Assembly: GCF_000775995.1 (NCBI RefSeq)
Contig: NZ_CP009227.1
Coordinates: 372,001-436,000 of the forward strand
Length of the DNA: 64,000 nucleotides
Direction: 5' to 3'
DNA from: Treponema sp. OMZ 838
Lineage (GTDB): Bacteria > Spirochaetota > Spirochaetia > Treponematales > Treponemataceae
A model generated the notes under the pieces. It had not been told where the DNA came from, ran no database searches, and saw only the letters and a list, made by a program, of their open reading frames with translations. Positions 46,478-55,394 of this stretch are shown here, one piece after another (the first letter of the stretch is position 1; each line of letters begins with the position of its first letter). The position numbers and the translations under genes were made by a program.

Positions 46478-47065
46478 ATGTCAAATAGGTTATCCGTAAA
46501 GGATTTGGCGACGATCGGTATTTTTTCGGCAATAATGATCGTTGTGTTTATTGCATTCTCGATGATCACCGGCGCATCCTTATTTTTTAATATGGTGTTG
46601 AATGCCGTGTTTGCAGCGTTTATACTTGCACCGTTTTTTGTGTATATGGCAATGAAGGTCAATAAGCCGGGCGTAGTTCTTATTTATAATACGCTGCATG
46701 CTGTTTTAACAACCGTCTTTATGGGGCCGTTTATGTTCCCTTGGTTTTTTGTCGGCGGAATTATCGGCGAACTTTCCATGTGGGGTAAAGACAGCTACCG
46801 GAACTGCAAGCGAATTACCATAGCGTGGATTATTACTTCACTTACACGAGCCACACACGGTATGAGCGAAATTTGGTTTTTCTATGATGCTTTTGTAAAG
46901 ACCGGTGTTTCGAAGGAACAAATAGATATACAGACACAATACTATACCGATCCTAAATGGGTTGCAATCTCATTAATCCTTACCGTTATTGCTGCAATGC
47001 TCGGTTGCTATATCGGCAATAAAATGCTTAAAAAACATTTTATAAAAACAGGGTTGTTAAATTAG
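46478..47065 (+). CDS. MptD/Trep_Strep family ECF transporter substrate-specific component
   Basis: 195 aa with about five or six membrane helices. The start SVKDLATIGIFSAIMIVVF and the middle GPFMFPWFFVGGIIGELSMW are typical of the family named for Treponema and Streptococcus. It should be the S component that binds the substrate and works with the T and ATPase subunits encoded next. The substrate of this family is not settled. The neighbours suggest a metal or metal complex (inference). Confidence 0.88.
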   Translation: MSNRLSVKDLATIGIFSAIMIVVFIAFSMITGASLFFNMVLNAVFAAFILAPFFVYMAMKVNKPGVVLIYNTLHAVLTTVFMGPFMFPWFFVGGIIGELSMWGKDSYRNCKRITIAWIITSLTRATHGMSEIWFFYDAFVKTGVSKEQIDIQTQYYTDPKWVAISLILTVIAAMLGCYIGNKMLKKHFIKTGLLN

Positions 47066-47067
47066 GT

Positions 47068-47727
47068 ATGGATTTCCGTACTAAATTGGCGATATTCTTT
47101 TGTACGGTATTTTTGGTATCGGTTATTTCCAAGAATACCGTATTTTTCTGTTTAATCGGTTTATTGGCAGCGTATGGCGTTTTTCAAAAACACTATCACA
47201 GTATATTCCGCTGCGTTTTTGTTTTATTCATTGTCGAAACAATACAGCTTATTTCAAAGGGTAACGGATTAGGCACACTGCTGCCGGAAATGTTTTTATT
47301 TATTATCACTCGAATGATCGCTGTGCTTATATCGGTTATTCCAATCATTAAAACACCGCCGGGAGAATTGACCGCTGTTATAAACAAATTGAAAATCAAT
47401 AGAAATATTGCGTTGTCTTTTATTTTTATGATGCGTTTTTTTCCGATTATCGGAAATGAATTTAAAGAGATTATCGAGTCCTTAAAATTGCGCGGATTAT
47501 TTACCTTAACAAAACCGTTGCAAACAATGGAATATGTCTTTATCCCAATGATGTTTTCCGCTTCTAAAACGGCGGAAGAATTAGCTGCTGCTGCGGAAGT
47601 ACGAGGAATATCCGCTGCCGGAGTACACACCTCTAAGCGGGCTATCGTATTTACCGCTGTCGATTGGGCTATCACACTGATCGCTCTTGTTATATCCGTG
47701 GGATTATATTATTGGGAGCTGCATTAA
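47068..47727 (+). CDS. ECF transporter T component (EcfT/CbiQ-like)
   Basis: 219 aa, several membrane helices and a C-terminal coupling region. The cytoplasmic motif EELAAAAEVRGI fits the AxxxRG signature of CbiQ/EcfT that docks on the ATPases. It starts 2 bp after the S-component stop. It transmits ATP-driven motion to the S component. Confidence 0.9.
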   Translation: MDFRTKLAIFFCTVFLVSVISKNTVFFCLIGLLAAYGVFQKHYHSIFRCVFVLFIVETIQLISKGNGLGTLLPEMFLFIITRMIAVLISVIPIIKTPPGELTAVINKLKINRNIALSFIFMMRFFPIIGNEFKEIIESLKLRGLFTLTKPLQTMEYVFIPMMFSASKTAEELAAAAEVRGISAAGVHTSKRAIVFTAVDWAITLIALVISVGLYYWELH

Positions 47728-47729
47728 AA

Positions 47730-49187
47730 ATGATTACATTAGATCATATCTACTATGCATATCCGCAATCGTCAAAAGAAAATCTTGATGATATAACGAT
47801 GGAGATACAAGATGGAGAGGCTGTCGCTTTAATCGGATTGAGCGGATGCGGAAAAACAACGATAACACGAATCCTCAACGGGCTTGCCTATACATTTTTT
47901 TCGGGAAAAATGGGCGGCAGTATATCGATTAACGGTATCGACACGACTAAAAAGGAATTATATGAGATAGGACGAATGGTCGGTTCTATTTTTCAAAATC
48001 CAAAAAGTCAGTTTTTTGCAGAAGTTGTAGAAGATGAAATTGCATTCGGCTTGGAGAATTACGGTATCGAACGTACCGAAATTGTCAAGCGTATTACCGA
48101 CTCTCTACGTATGATTAACGGCGAAACGTTACGAACAAGAAATCTGTTTCAGCTTTCAAGCGGAGAAAGACAGAAAGTCGCGATTGCATCAATTAATGCA
48201 CTTGATCCGCCGGTCTATGTATTTGATGAGCCTTCTGCAAATCTTGATATGGCAAGTGTGGAAGCGCTAAAACGATTAATGGCTTTGTTAAAAAAGAAAG
48301 GAAAAACGCTTATCGTTTCCGAACATCGAATCTACTATCTCAAAGATATCATCGATCGGTATTATTACATAGAAGACGGAAAAATTATCCGCTGCTATAC
48401 AAAGGAAATATTTGAACATTCACCGGTTGAATTTTTTCAGCAACAGGGCTTACGCTTATATTCCCTTGACTGTATTGAACCGCACGGGCAAACAATATCC
48501 GGAACACGGCGCCTGAAAATCGATAACATCTCTTTTTCATACAACAGACAATCGTTACTGAAAAATTTAAGCTATTGTTTTATGAGTGGCACGATATACG
48601 GCATCATCGGCGGTAACGGCGCCGGTAAAAGCACCTTCGCAAAAGTACTGAGCGGATTGCTGCGTGAAAAACACGGCAGTATTTCTTCGTGCGGAAAAGA
48701 CAGCTGCAATGACATAAAACTCAACAGCCGTACACGGAGGAAAATAATATACTATTTGTCAAATAACTTTGACAGTAATCTTTTTGAAGTTTCCGCTGCA
48801 GAAGAACTGCGATTAAATGCCCCCGCCGCCGACACCGCTGAAATCCTAAAAGACTATCGCTTGGACACCGTTGCGGAGACACATCCGCAAATCCTCTCCG
48901 GTGGACAAAAACAACGGCTGGCAATCGCCGCCGCCTCATTATTAAAAAGGGATGTGTACATTTTCGACGAACCGACGAGCGGCTTAGACGGAAAGAATAT
49001 GCGTCTTATAGCCGATAAAATGCGGGAACTGCAAGCGCAAGATAAAATCGTTATTGTTATTTCTCACGACTATGAATTTTTAATGGAGATTTGCAGTATT
49101 GTGTTACACTTAAACGGAAATTCATTTACGGAATACACTGCTGCAAGCGATAAAGAAAAGATATTGAAGATTTTGCAGCAGGAATAA
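47730..49187 (+). CDS. ECF transporter fused double ATPase (EcfA1A2-like)
   Basis: About 485 aa from MITLDHIYYAY at 47730, 2 bp after the T-component stop. Two ABC domains in one chain: the first with GLSGCGKTT, LSSGERQKVAIA and VYVFDEPSANLDM, the second (from about 285) with GGNGAGKST, LSGGQKQRLAIA and VYIFDEPTSGLDG. Both sites look intact. A longer frame from 47664 overlaps the T gene and is not needed. It powers the importer with the two upstream genes. Confidence 0.93.
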   Translation: MITLDHIYYAYPQSSKENLDDITMEIQDGEAVALIGLSGCGKTTITRILNGLAYTFFSGKMGGSISINGIDTTKKELYEIGRMVGSIFQNPKSQFFAEVVEDEIAFGLENYGIERTEIVKRITDSLRMINGETLRTRNLFQLSSGERQKVAIASINALDPPVYVFDEPSANLDMASVEALKRLMALLKKKGKTLIVSEHRIYYLKDIIDRYYYIEDGKIIRCYTKEIFEHSPVEFFQQQGLRLYSLDCIEPHGQTISGTRRLKIDNISFSYNRQSLLKNLSYCFMSGTIYGIIGGNGAGKSTFAKVLSGLLREKHGSISSCGKDSCNDIKLNSRTRRKIIYYLSNNFDSNLFEVSAAEELRLNAPAADTAEILKDYRLDTVAETHPQILSGGQKQRLAIAAASLLKRDVYIFDEPTSGLDGKNMRLIADKMRELQAQDKIVIVISHDYEFLMEICSIVLHLNGNSFTEYTAASDKEKILKILQQE

Positions 49188-49221
49188 ACCTTGCCTCGAT
49201 ACTCTGCATCGAAGGTATTGA

Positions 49222-49563
49222 TTACCCGAACGCATGAGCGCGTAAAACGGCATTCATTTTTGTCTGATATCCTTTGCCCTGCGCTTTGTACCATTCTAAA
49301 ACATCGGTATCAACTCTTATATGAATTTCCGTCTTTCTAGGTTTGCACCATTCAGGATGAAGTTTCGCATACAGTTCAGGTTTTACCTCTTTGAGCGGGC
49401 GGAATTGAGCAAGTTCCTCTTTGGTTTGTTTTGGACATTCAGGGTCGTATTCTGTCTGCTTTGATGGTACTTTAGCAACAGCTTGGCGGATATTCAATAT
49501 CTCTTCCTGCGTCAGCGGTGCATTCATAACTTCTTCAAGCGTCATAGTTACGATAGTACTCAT
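49222..49563 (-). CDS. BrnA-like antitoxin without visible toxin partner
   Basis: 113 aa from MSTIVTMTLEEV at 49563, preceded by AGGAGG. The C-terminal RKTEIHIRVDTDVLEWYKAQ followed by GYQTKMNAVLRAHA is the ribbon-helix-helix region of BrnA antitoxins. BrnT toxin genes normally lie just upstream on the same strand, but 49564-49782 has no such ORF. It may be an orphan antitoxin or a remnant of a lost pair. Confidence 0.8.
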   Translation of the reverse strand: MSTIVTMTLEEVMNAPLTQEEILNIRQAVAKVPSKQTEYDPECPKQTKEELAQFRPLKEVKPELYAKLHPEWCKPRKTEIHIRVDTDVLEWYKAQGKGYQTKMNAVLRAHAFG

Positions 49564-49782
49564 CGATTTCCTCCTGTTCTGCCGGGCGAATGGTACGGAA
49601 CAATCGAAAGAATAGAACAAATCGATGATTTAATTATTACCGCTGTCACCGTATACTGATACTGAAAACATATATAATCTCATTGTTGTAGACATCAACA
49701 TTCTCCGGTTATCTCCGCCATATACAAAGGCTTCTCTAGGTTGCAAAACACATTTTTAAAATCGGCTTACCAGTACTCTGCC

Positions 49783-50259
49783 TTACATTTGCGGCGTAAA
49801 TTTTTCGGTAAAAAACACTAAGTTCTTTGCAAGAAATACTGCAGAATAGGTAACAATACTGCCTGCACATAAAAGCGCAAAGGGAATCCAAAAAGAATCG
49901 CCGAATTGGCTTAAATCGATTTTGCCCATATCGCTGAATGGAAGGAGAATAAATCCGAGTATCAAGAACGTGCCGACAGCGAGCCACGGCAGAAATGTTT
50001 TGTCTTTTCCCTGGCGGGTGGCAACCGGTGTACTCTGTTTATTCAGCAAGTGTATTGCGTTCATTGTCGCATTCAGCATCCGCTCATCAACTGCAGTAGA
50101 GGTATGCACTATTTGCCGCTGAACATTCTCTGCAGCTGCCATCCGGTTAACAGCTTGCCTACACGATGTACAGCATAAAAGGTGCAGCTTGAGTCCCGCT
50201 GAAAGCGGTTCATGTTTATCGAGTAAAAGATACTGATCTTGAAAAATATCACAATTCAT
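49783..50259 (-). CDS. Putative anti-sigma factor (zinc-finger type)
   Basis: About 158 aa from MNCDIFQDQY at 50259 (GGAG upstream). The N terminus has the anti-sigma zinc-finger pattern, His in LKLHLLCCTSC with CxxC, followed by a linker and two membrane helices (FLPWLAVGTFLILGFIL and SFWIPFALLCAGSIVTY). It begins 21 bp after the ECF sigma gene, the expected place for its cognate inhibitor. It probably holds the sigma factor at the inner membrane. Confidence 0.82.
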   Translation of the reverse strand: MNCDIFQDQYLLLDKHEPLSAGLKLHLLCCTSCRQAVNRMAAAENVQRQIVHTSTAVDERMLNATMNAIHLLNKQSTPVATRQGKDKTFLPWLAVGTFLILGFILLPFSDMGKIDLSQFGDSFWIPFALLCAGSIVTYSAVFLAKNLVFFTEKFTPQM

Positions 50260-50280
50260 AGAATCTCCATCCATTAATTG

Positions 50281-50928
50281 CTAATGGGGCACAACGGCCG
50301 GATACGAAAAACTCGATCCCCGATGCGTATATTCAAAGACCGCACGGTCTTCTTTAAGATATTCCCGTAAAATTTTCTTTGCACGGAAGATATGAGATTT
50401 AATCGTATTCAACGGCAGTTCGGTAACTGCCGCAATGTCGGTATAGCTCATGTCGTAAAAGAAGTAAAGGTCAATACAAATACGGTAGTTATCGGGTAAA
50501 TTACTTACCGCCTCACGCACTGACAAGATGATACATTCATTCAAATGTTTTTCTTCGGGATTATCCCCCCGGTACTCAATTTCAGCACCATCTGCAAGTG
50601 AGGCATAGCTCCGTCGTTTTTTAACCGAGTTGAGCGCCGTATTATAGGCGATACGCATCAGCCATGTTGCAAACGGCGCTTCCGCCCGAAACGTTCCCAG
50701 TGCAGAGTATGCTTTCAGCATCACATCCTGCACAAAGTCCTCACAATCATCGGTGTTGTCAAAAAAGCTCAACCCGAGCATATAGACCCGTTTTTGATAT
50801 TGCGCCGCCAACACGGCGAAAGCTTGCGTATTGCCGTTTAATACCGCTTTGCACACCTCGTAATCCCGCAGCGTTTGATTAAGCCCTTCTTTTTTATAAA
50901 CGGCGGCATAATCGGTTGTCATATTCAT
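50281..50928 (-). CDS. ECF subfamily RNA polymerase sigma factor
   Basis: 215 aa. Region 2 (VYMLGLSFFDNTDDCEDFVQDVMLKAYS and TWLMRIAYNTALN) and region 4 (LPDNYRICIDLYFFYDMSYTDIAAVTELPLNTIKSHIFRAK) are clear. There is no region 1 or 3. It follows a small membrane protein by 3 bp and precedes the putative anti-sigma gene. Targets unknown; an envelope stress role is usual for such pairs. Confidence 0.93.
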   Translation of the reverse strand: MNMTTDYAAVYKKEGLNQTLRDYEVCKAVLNGNTQAFAVLAAQYQKRVYMLGLSFFDNTDDCEDFVQDVMLKAYSALGTFRAEAPFATWLMRIAYNTALNSVKKRRSYASLADGAEIEYRGDNPEEKHLNECIILSVREAVSNLPDNYRICIDLYFFYDMSYTDIAAVTELPLNTIKSHIFRAKKILREYLKEDRAVFEYTHRGSSFSYPAVVPH

Positions 50929-50931
50929 CGC

Positions 50932-51303
50932 CTATCCCTCCGTTTTTCCTTCCGGCAAAGCAGCAGGCTTCCGTACTTCATTATCCCCGCTGCGGCGGGT
51001 AATTGCGTAAAAGAGCGTAAGGCTGATGCCAAGCGCTAGCGGAATAAGACCTCCGAGTAAAACATAGCCGATTCCGGCAATAAAATAGAACAAGCCGAAT
51101 AATACGCAGCCGATAACGGTCAGTATAATACCTAACAGCAAGCAAAAAAGGCGGACATTCACGATAGGACGGATATAGGTATTTGTCTTAATCTGAAGCA
51201 TAATCTGCCTATGCCGCCATAAAAAATAAAAAAAGACCAAAACGCTGCCCATCACAATCCCGACAATCGGAATAACGGCGATAATAATCTGCACTGCGAC
51301 CAT
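50932..51303 (-). CDS. Small membrane protein of unknown function
   Basis: 123 aa with three hydrophobic helices (AVQIIIAVIPIVGIVMGSVLVFFYFLW; LFCLLLGIILTVIGCVLFGLFYFI; GGLIPLALGISLTLFYAI, given here in shorter pieces of one continuous pattern) and a charged C-terminal tail. It sits between the FliL-like gene and the sigma factor gene with gaps of 17 and 3 bp, so it belongs to the operon. Its role may be in sensing with the sigma/anti-sigma pair, but nothing shows this directly. Confidence 0.7.
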   Translation of the reverse strand: MVAVQIIIAVIPIVGIVMGSVLVFFYFLWRHRQIMLQIKTNTYIRPIVNVRLFCLLLGIILTVIGCVLFGLFYFIAGIGYVLLGGLIPLALGISLTLFYAITRRSGDNEVRKPAALPEGKTEG

Positions 51304-51320
51304 TTTTATTGCTTCCTTCC

Positions 51321-51803
51321 TTAATAAAGAATAACGAATTCCTCAAAATAGATATTATGAATCTGTCCCAATACGAGCTGTTTATTTATCCGTTCCATAA
51401 GCGCTCGTTTTATATCTTGCGGCAATTCACTGCTGAGCCGATACGCACTTTCGAACGAGAACCAATCGAGTATGTTTTTTTTCAGCACTTCTTTTTTCGC
51501 AACCAATTCTTCCTGGAACGCGGTGTCCGATGCCTTATATTCAAGAAAAGGCTTGAGGATAACAGTGATCGGCGGATTATCGGCTGTAACGGCACGGAGC
51601 TGACCAAGGTCACCATACAACGCATATTCCTTAGGAGGAATATAGACGGCGCCCGCATTCGATTCTTCATCCTGCCGGCCGGAAGCCCGTTCTTTTGTCT
51701 TTTTGACAACAGCGATAACCGTTCCGACTACAATAACCGTAATCAGAATGATGATAATGCCTCGCAACAGTTTAAATAGTTTGTCCGACGGATATACACT
51801 CAT
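51321..51803 (-). CDS. FliL-like single-pass membrane protein
   Basis: About 160 aa from MSVYPSDKLFK at 51803. One membrane helix (GIIIILITVIVVGTVIAVV) is followed by a periplasmic domain like FliL: LGQLRAVTADNPPITVILKP, then FQEELVAKKEVLKKNILDWF and the closing GQIHNIYFEEFVIL. FliL proteins sit around the flagellar stator. This one is not beside flagellar genes but heads an ECF sigma operon. Treponemes have other fliL genes, so it may be a paralogue with a new role. Confidence 0.75.
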   Translation of the reverse strand: MSVYPSDKLFKLLRGIIIILITVIVVGTVIAVVKKTKERASGRQDEESNAGAVYIPPKEYALYGDLGQLRAVTADNPPITVILKPFLEYKASDTAFQEELVAKKEVLKKNILDWFSFESAYRLSSELPQDIKRALMERINKQLVLGQIHNIYFEEFVILY

Positions 51804-51832
51804 ATTTGTTGAAGTATACCAAAAAAAAGCGA

Positions 51833-51860
51833 TTGACAAAAGCCTCTTTTTATCTATAAT
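51833..51860 (+). promoter_or_regulatory. Promoter of tRNA-Leu
   Basis: TTGACA (51833-51838), 16 bp, TATAAT (51855-51860): both boxes are exact consensus. The start is expected at about 51867, 17 bases before the tRNA. Confidence 0.9.
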
Positions 51861-51883
51861 GTGTTCATTGCAATGCGTTTTTT

Positions 51884-51967
51884 GCCCCGGTGGTGGAATT
51901 GGTAGACACGCTAGTTTCAGGTACTAGTGCTTTCACGGGCATGGGGGTTCAAGTCCCCCCCAGGGCA
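51884..51967 (+). tRNA. tRNA-Leu (CAG)
   Basis: An 84-nt class II tRNA with a long variable arm. Anticodon loop TTCAGGT gives CAG, the D-arm has TGGTAGACAC typical of tRNA-Leu, and the T-loop is TTCAAGT. The acceptor GCCCCGG / CCAGGGC has one C-A mismatch at pair 5-68. No CCA is encoded. Bases 51968-52123, to the sppA ribosome binding site, hold nothing clear. Confidence 0.95.
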
Positions 51968-52123
51968 GTCCTTTTATCAGATACGGAACGTATACAATAA
52001 TAGATACCTCCGGATAACCGATGCCCCTTTTCATTCAACCCCGCACCGCATAAGCTTCTTTCACCGATAATACAGTTTTACCGAAATAATTTTTTAGAAA
52101 GCGCTATAGCAAAGGAGTTTCCT

Positions 52124-53944
52124 ATGAAAGATAAAAAACGCGGGTTTTTTCATTTGTTCTTTCGCGGTTTGAATCTTATCCGTCTGATTATTATTAATCT
52201 CATATTTTTCATTTTGCTTTTTCTATTTATTGCAGGTATTTACAAATACAATGACGGCACGGGGAAACAAAAAAATACCCGCGTTACGGTTTATGCCGAC
52301 TCCCTTTTATTGATTAATCCGGCAGGACGCCTTACCGAAAAACCGGATGAATTTGTCTGGCGGAATTACCTGCTGTCGGATACAACTTCCGATGCCGTGT
52401 TATTATCGGATATTACCGATGCATTACGCCACGCCGCACATGACCGGCGGATAACAGGAGTTTTACTCGATCTTACCGGTCTCTACGGTATTTCCACAGG
52501 ACATTTTACCGAATTAAAGACGGCATTGCTTGAATACAAGGACTCCAATAAACCGCTCTATGCATTTTCAACAAGTTACGGATTAGGGCGCTATTACATT
52601 GCCTCTTTTGCCGACCATATCTACCTTGATCCTATGGGCGAGGTAGACTTATCGGGATTTTACACCGAATCGCTTTTCTACGGCGAAATGGAACATAAAC
52701 TCGGCGTTCAATGGAATGTTGCCCATGCGGGGGCTTTCAAGTCGATGGCGGAAACTTATTCACGTACCGAAATGTCTACCGGAGTGCGTAACAATAATCT
52801 ATCCGTACTGAAAGACTTATGGCACACATACTTACAGGATATAGCCGCCAATAGAGCCGCCGACGCAAACCTCTTCGAAACATATACGGTACGATATAAC
52901 GATGCACTGCGGAAGGTAAACGGAAACAGCGCCCAAGCGGCACTGGATGCAAATCTCATCACCGATATCGGCACGTACGAAGAATGCGGCGTTGAACTGG
53001 GTGTATTGGATGAAGAAACATACGACCTTTCTGAACGGGATTTTATCAACTACAATAAATATAATAAGTCTTTTAAAAAGAAAGAAACGGATAATCGGAT
53101 CGGGGTTATTTATTTAACCGGTTCGATTACGGGAACTACCGGCAATACTGCCGATAATGCGGACAGTCCTACCCTCGTAGATTTATTCGACGAAGCGGCT
53201 GATGACGATTCAATTAAAGCAGTAGTATTGCGGATTGATTCGGGCGGCGGAGAAGTGAACGCCTCTGAAGATATACGGAGAAGTTTGGAACGGCTCTCAA
53301 AAAAAATCGGTAAACCTGTTGTTGTATCGATGGGTGATATAGCAGCCTCGGGAGCATATTGGATTGCGTCTTCCGCCGATTATATTTTTTGCTCACCCTA
53401 TACCATTACCGGTTCAATCGGTGTCTTTGCCGTTTCACCATCTATCCAAAAAGCGGTACAAGAATACTTCGGAATCCATGTAGATGGAGTAAGTGTTTCC
53501 GGCCGTATGCCCTATTCAATTTTCCGCAATCCGACCGATGCAGAAAAAACGCAATCGGAATTGGAAGTTATGCATACATACTCAATCTTTTTAGATACGG
53601 TAGCGCAAGGCAGAAATCTCCCGCGTGCAACTGTTGAAGAATTAGCTCAAGGGAAAATTTATTCCGGAACACAGGCGAAGGAGCTGCAGCTCGCTGATGA
53701 ATTGGGCGGTTTTACCGATGCCGTCAATTATGCCGCGACCAAGGCAGGCATAAAAGAAACGTATTCGTTAAAGGTTTTATATAAAGAGCCGCCCGTAGCC
53801 GACGAAATCTTAAAAACGTTGCTCGCAGAAAATGCCCGATTCTATAAAACCGCCGATCTGCAAGTATTGCACGAGCTTTTTGGCCTGCGCTCCAAAAAAG
53901 GCTTTTATGTATATACCCCCATCAAAGCGCCGATGGAAGAGTGA
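52124..53944 (+). CDS. sppA: Signal peptide peptidase SppA, 67-kDa type
   Basis: 606 aa. A membrane-bound serine protease that cleaves leftover signal peptides. One N-terminal helix (IIINLIFFILLFLFIAGIY) is followed by two tandem ClpP-like domains. Lys206 (HAGAFKSMAE) in the first and Ser409 (GDIAASGAYW) in the second form the Ser-Lys dyad, at nearly the same numbers as in E. coli SppA. The preceding AAAGGAG is strong. Monocistronic, followed by a repeat island. Confidence 0.95.
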   Translation: MKDKKRGFFHLFFRGLNLIRLIIINLIFFILLFLFIAGIYKYNDGTGKQKNTRVTVYADSLLLINPAGRLTEKPDEFVWRNYLLSDTTSDAVLLSDITDALRHAAHDRRITGVLLDLTGLYGISTGHFTELKTALLEYKDSNKPLYAFSTSYGLGRYYIASFADHIYLDPMGEVDLSGFYTESLFYGEMEHKLGVQWNVAHAGAFKSMAETYSRTEMSTGVRNNNLSVLKDLWHTYLQDIAANRAADANLFETYTVRYNDALRKVNGNSAQAALDANLITDIGTYEECGVELGVLDEETYDLSERDFINYNKYNKSFKKKETDNRIGVIYLTGSITGTTGNTADNADSPTLVDLFDEAADDDSIKAVVLRIDSGGGEVNASEDIRRSLERLSKKIGKPVVVSMGDIAASGAYWIASSADYIFCSPYTITGSIGVFAVSPSIQKAVQEYFGIHVDGVSVSGRMPYSIFRNPTDAEKTQSELEVMHTYSIFLDTVAQGRNLPRATVEELAQGKIYSGTQAKELQLADELGGFTDAVNYAATKAGIKETYSLKVLYKEPPVADEILKTLLAENARFYKTADLQVLHELFGLRSKKGFYVYTPIKAPMEE

Positions 53945-53950
53945 AATCAA

Positions 53951-54310
53951 GCAAACGCATCAGACATTTCATCACTCAATGTACATCCGTGTATATTGAG
54001 TGATGGCGAATTTGCTATAAAGCACATTCGCTGTTGTTTAATCCCCCCGCCATCCATGGCGGATTTGCAAAACCCCGCAGAAGGATGAGACTTTTCAACC
54101 GGAATTGAACCTCTTCTCGGTTCAAATGGTCTGACAGCCTATTTATTTTGCGATTCTCATTTATTCATGCGGAGGGTTTAATACCCGCCGTCCACGGCAA
54201 CGCTTGCGTCGGGGGTGTTGATTCCGTCTGATGTGTTTGCTCTGCTACGCCTGAAAAAAGTGTGCGAAATTTTTTCAAAATTTCGCACAGATAGAAAACA
54301 CTTAAAGGTT
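53951..54310. repeat. Nested inverted-repeat element, copy 4, enlarged by extra hairpins
   Basis: Outer arms GCAAACGCATCAGAC (53951-53965) and GTCTGATGTGTTTGC (54226-54240) are complementary (one G-T), although they differ from the arms of other copies. Inside lie CACTCAATGTAC / GTATATTGAGTG (53973-53984, 53991-54002; apex ATCCGT), GCGAAT / ATTCGC (54006-54031), CCGCCAT / ATGGCGG (54047-54062), the GGTTCAAATGGTC core, and on the right GTGCGAAATTTT / AAAATTTCGCAC (54262-54288). No ORF in this 425-bp gap. Confidence 0.8.
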
Positions 54311-54369
54311 TACCGCCTTAGTCCTTACAGCATTGCAATTTTCAGTCGTTTGCCGAAAACGGCGACGGC

Positions 54370-55380
54370 TTATTCGCAGAGGAAGCATGCGACTTGATGG
54401 CCGTTCCCTTTGTCTTTCAGCTGCGGGATAGTGTTTTTACAGTGTTCCATACGCTTGGGACAGCGGTCATAAAAGTAGCAGCCCGTGCGCTGTTCCGTAG
54501 GTGAAGGCACATCTCCCGATAAGATAATTCGCTTGCGCTTGCGTTCGATTTCCGGATCCGGGATAGGAGCTGCGGAAAGGAGCGCTTCCGTGTACGGGTG
54601 CAGCGGTTTTGAGTAAAGCTCTTCGGCATTCGCAATTTCTACGATAACCCCGAGATACATAACCGCAACCCGCGTGGAAATATACTGGATAACGGCAAGA
54701 TCATGCGCGATAAACACATAGGTAAGCCCGAATTCATCCTGCAAATCCTTAAAGAGGTTAAGAATCTGCGCTTGGATGGATACGTCGAGCGCGCTGACCG
54801 GCTCATCCGCAAGGATTAACTCCGGCTGAAGTGCAAGCGCACGGGCAATACCGATACGCTGCCGCTGTCCGCCTGAAAACTCATGCGGATACCGGTTGCG
54901 GAAAAAGCGGGAAAGACCAACCTTTTCCATTAATACCTCGACCCTGTCATCAATTTCTTTTTGCGTATACGAAAGGATGCCGCGCTTCGTTAAAATCTGC
55001 ATCGGCTCTGCGATAATATTTCCTGCCGTCATGCGGGGATTCAGCGATGCATACGGGTCTTGGAATACCATCTGCATATCCTTACGCGCCTGCATCAGCG
55101 TATGGTGCGAACAACCGGCGAGCTCCATACCTTTAAACCGGACGGAACCCGATGTCGGCGTATACAGCTGCGCAATGGCGCGCGCTGCGGTTGATTTTCC
55201 GCAACCGGACTCCCCGACAAGACCGAGCGTTTCACCCTTTTTTACCGAAAAGCTGATACCGTCCACTGCACGGACAGCACCTTTCTTACGTGAGAAGATG
55301 CCCCCTTCCGCAAACGGAAAATGCATCTTTAAGTCTTTAACGGTCAATAATGCTTCCGATTCGTTATATCTTTCTTCCAT
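54370..55380 (-). CDS. oppF: Oligopeptide ABC transporter ATPase OppF
   Basis: 336 aa. One of the two ATPases of the peptide importer. Walker A GLVGESGCGKST, signature FSGGQRQRIGIARAL, Walker B LILADEPVSALDVS, and the C-terminal oligopeptide/dipeptide extension with the Fe-S-like cysteine pattern (CYFYDRCPKRMEHC) are present. Last gene of the operon. AGGAGG precedes the ATG at 55380, 14 bp after the true end of oppD. Confidence 0.95.
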   Translation of the reverse strand: MEERYNESEALLTVKDLKMHFPFAEGGIFSRKKGAVRAVDGISFSVKKGETLGLVGESGCGKSTAARAIAQLYTPTSGSVRFKGMELAGCSHHTLMQARKDMQMVFQDPYASLNPRMTAGNIIAEPMQILTKRGILSYTQKEIDDRVEVLMEKVGLSRFFRNRYPHEFSGGQRQRIGIARALALQPELILADEPVSALDVSIQAQILNLFKDLQDEFGLTYVFIAHDLAVIQYISTRVAVMYLGVIVEIANAEELYSKPLHPYTEALLSAAPIPDPEIERKRKRIILSGDVPSPTEQRTGCYFYDRCPKRMEHCKNTIPQLKDKGNGHQVACFLCE

Positions 55381-55394
55381 AAATCCGCATCCTC

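Noticed and set aside
51321-51839. Start of the FliL-like gene at 51839
   Set aside because: It would overlap the tRNA-Leu promoter and add a poor leader; the internal ATG at 51803 gives a normal N terminus.
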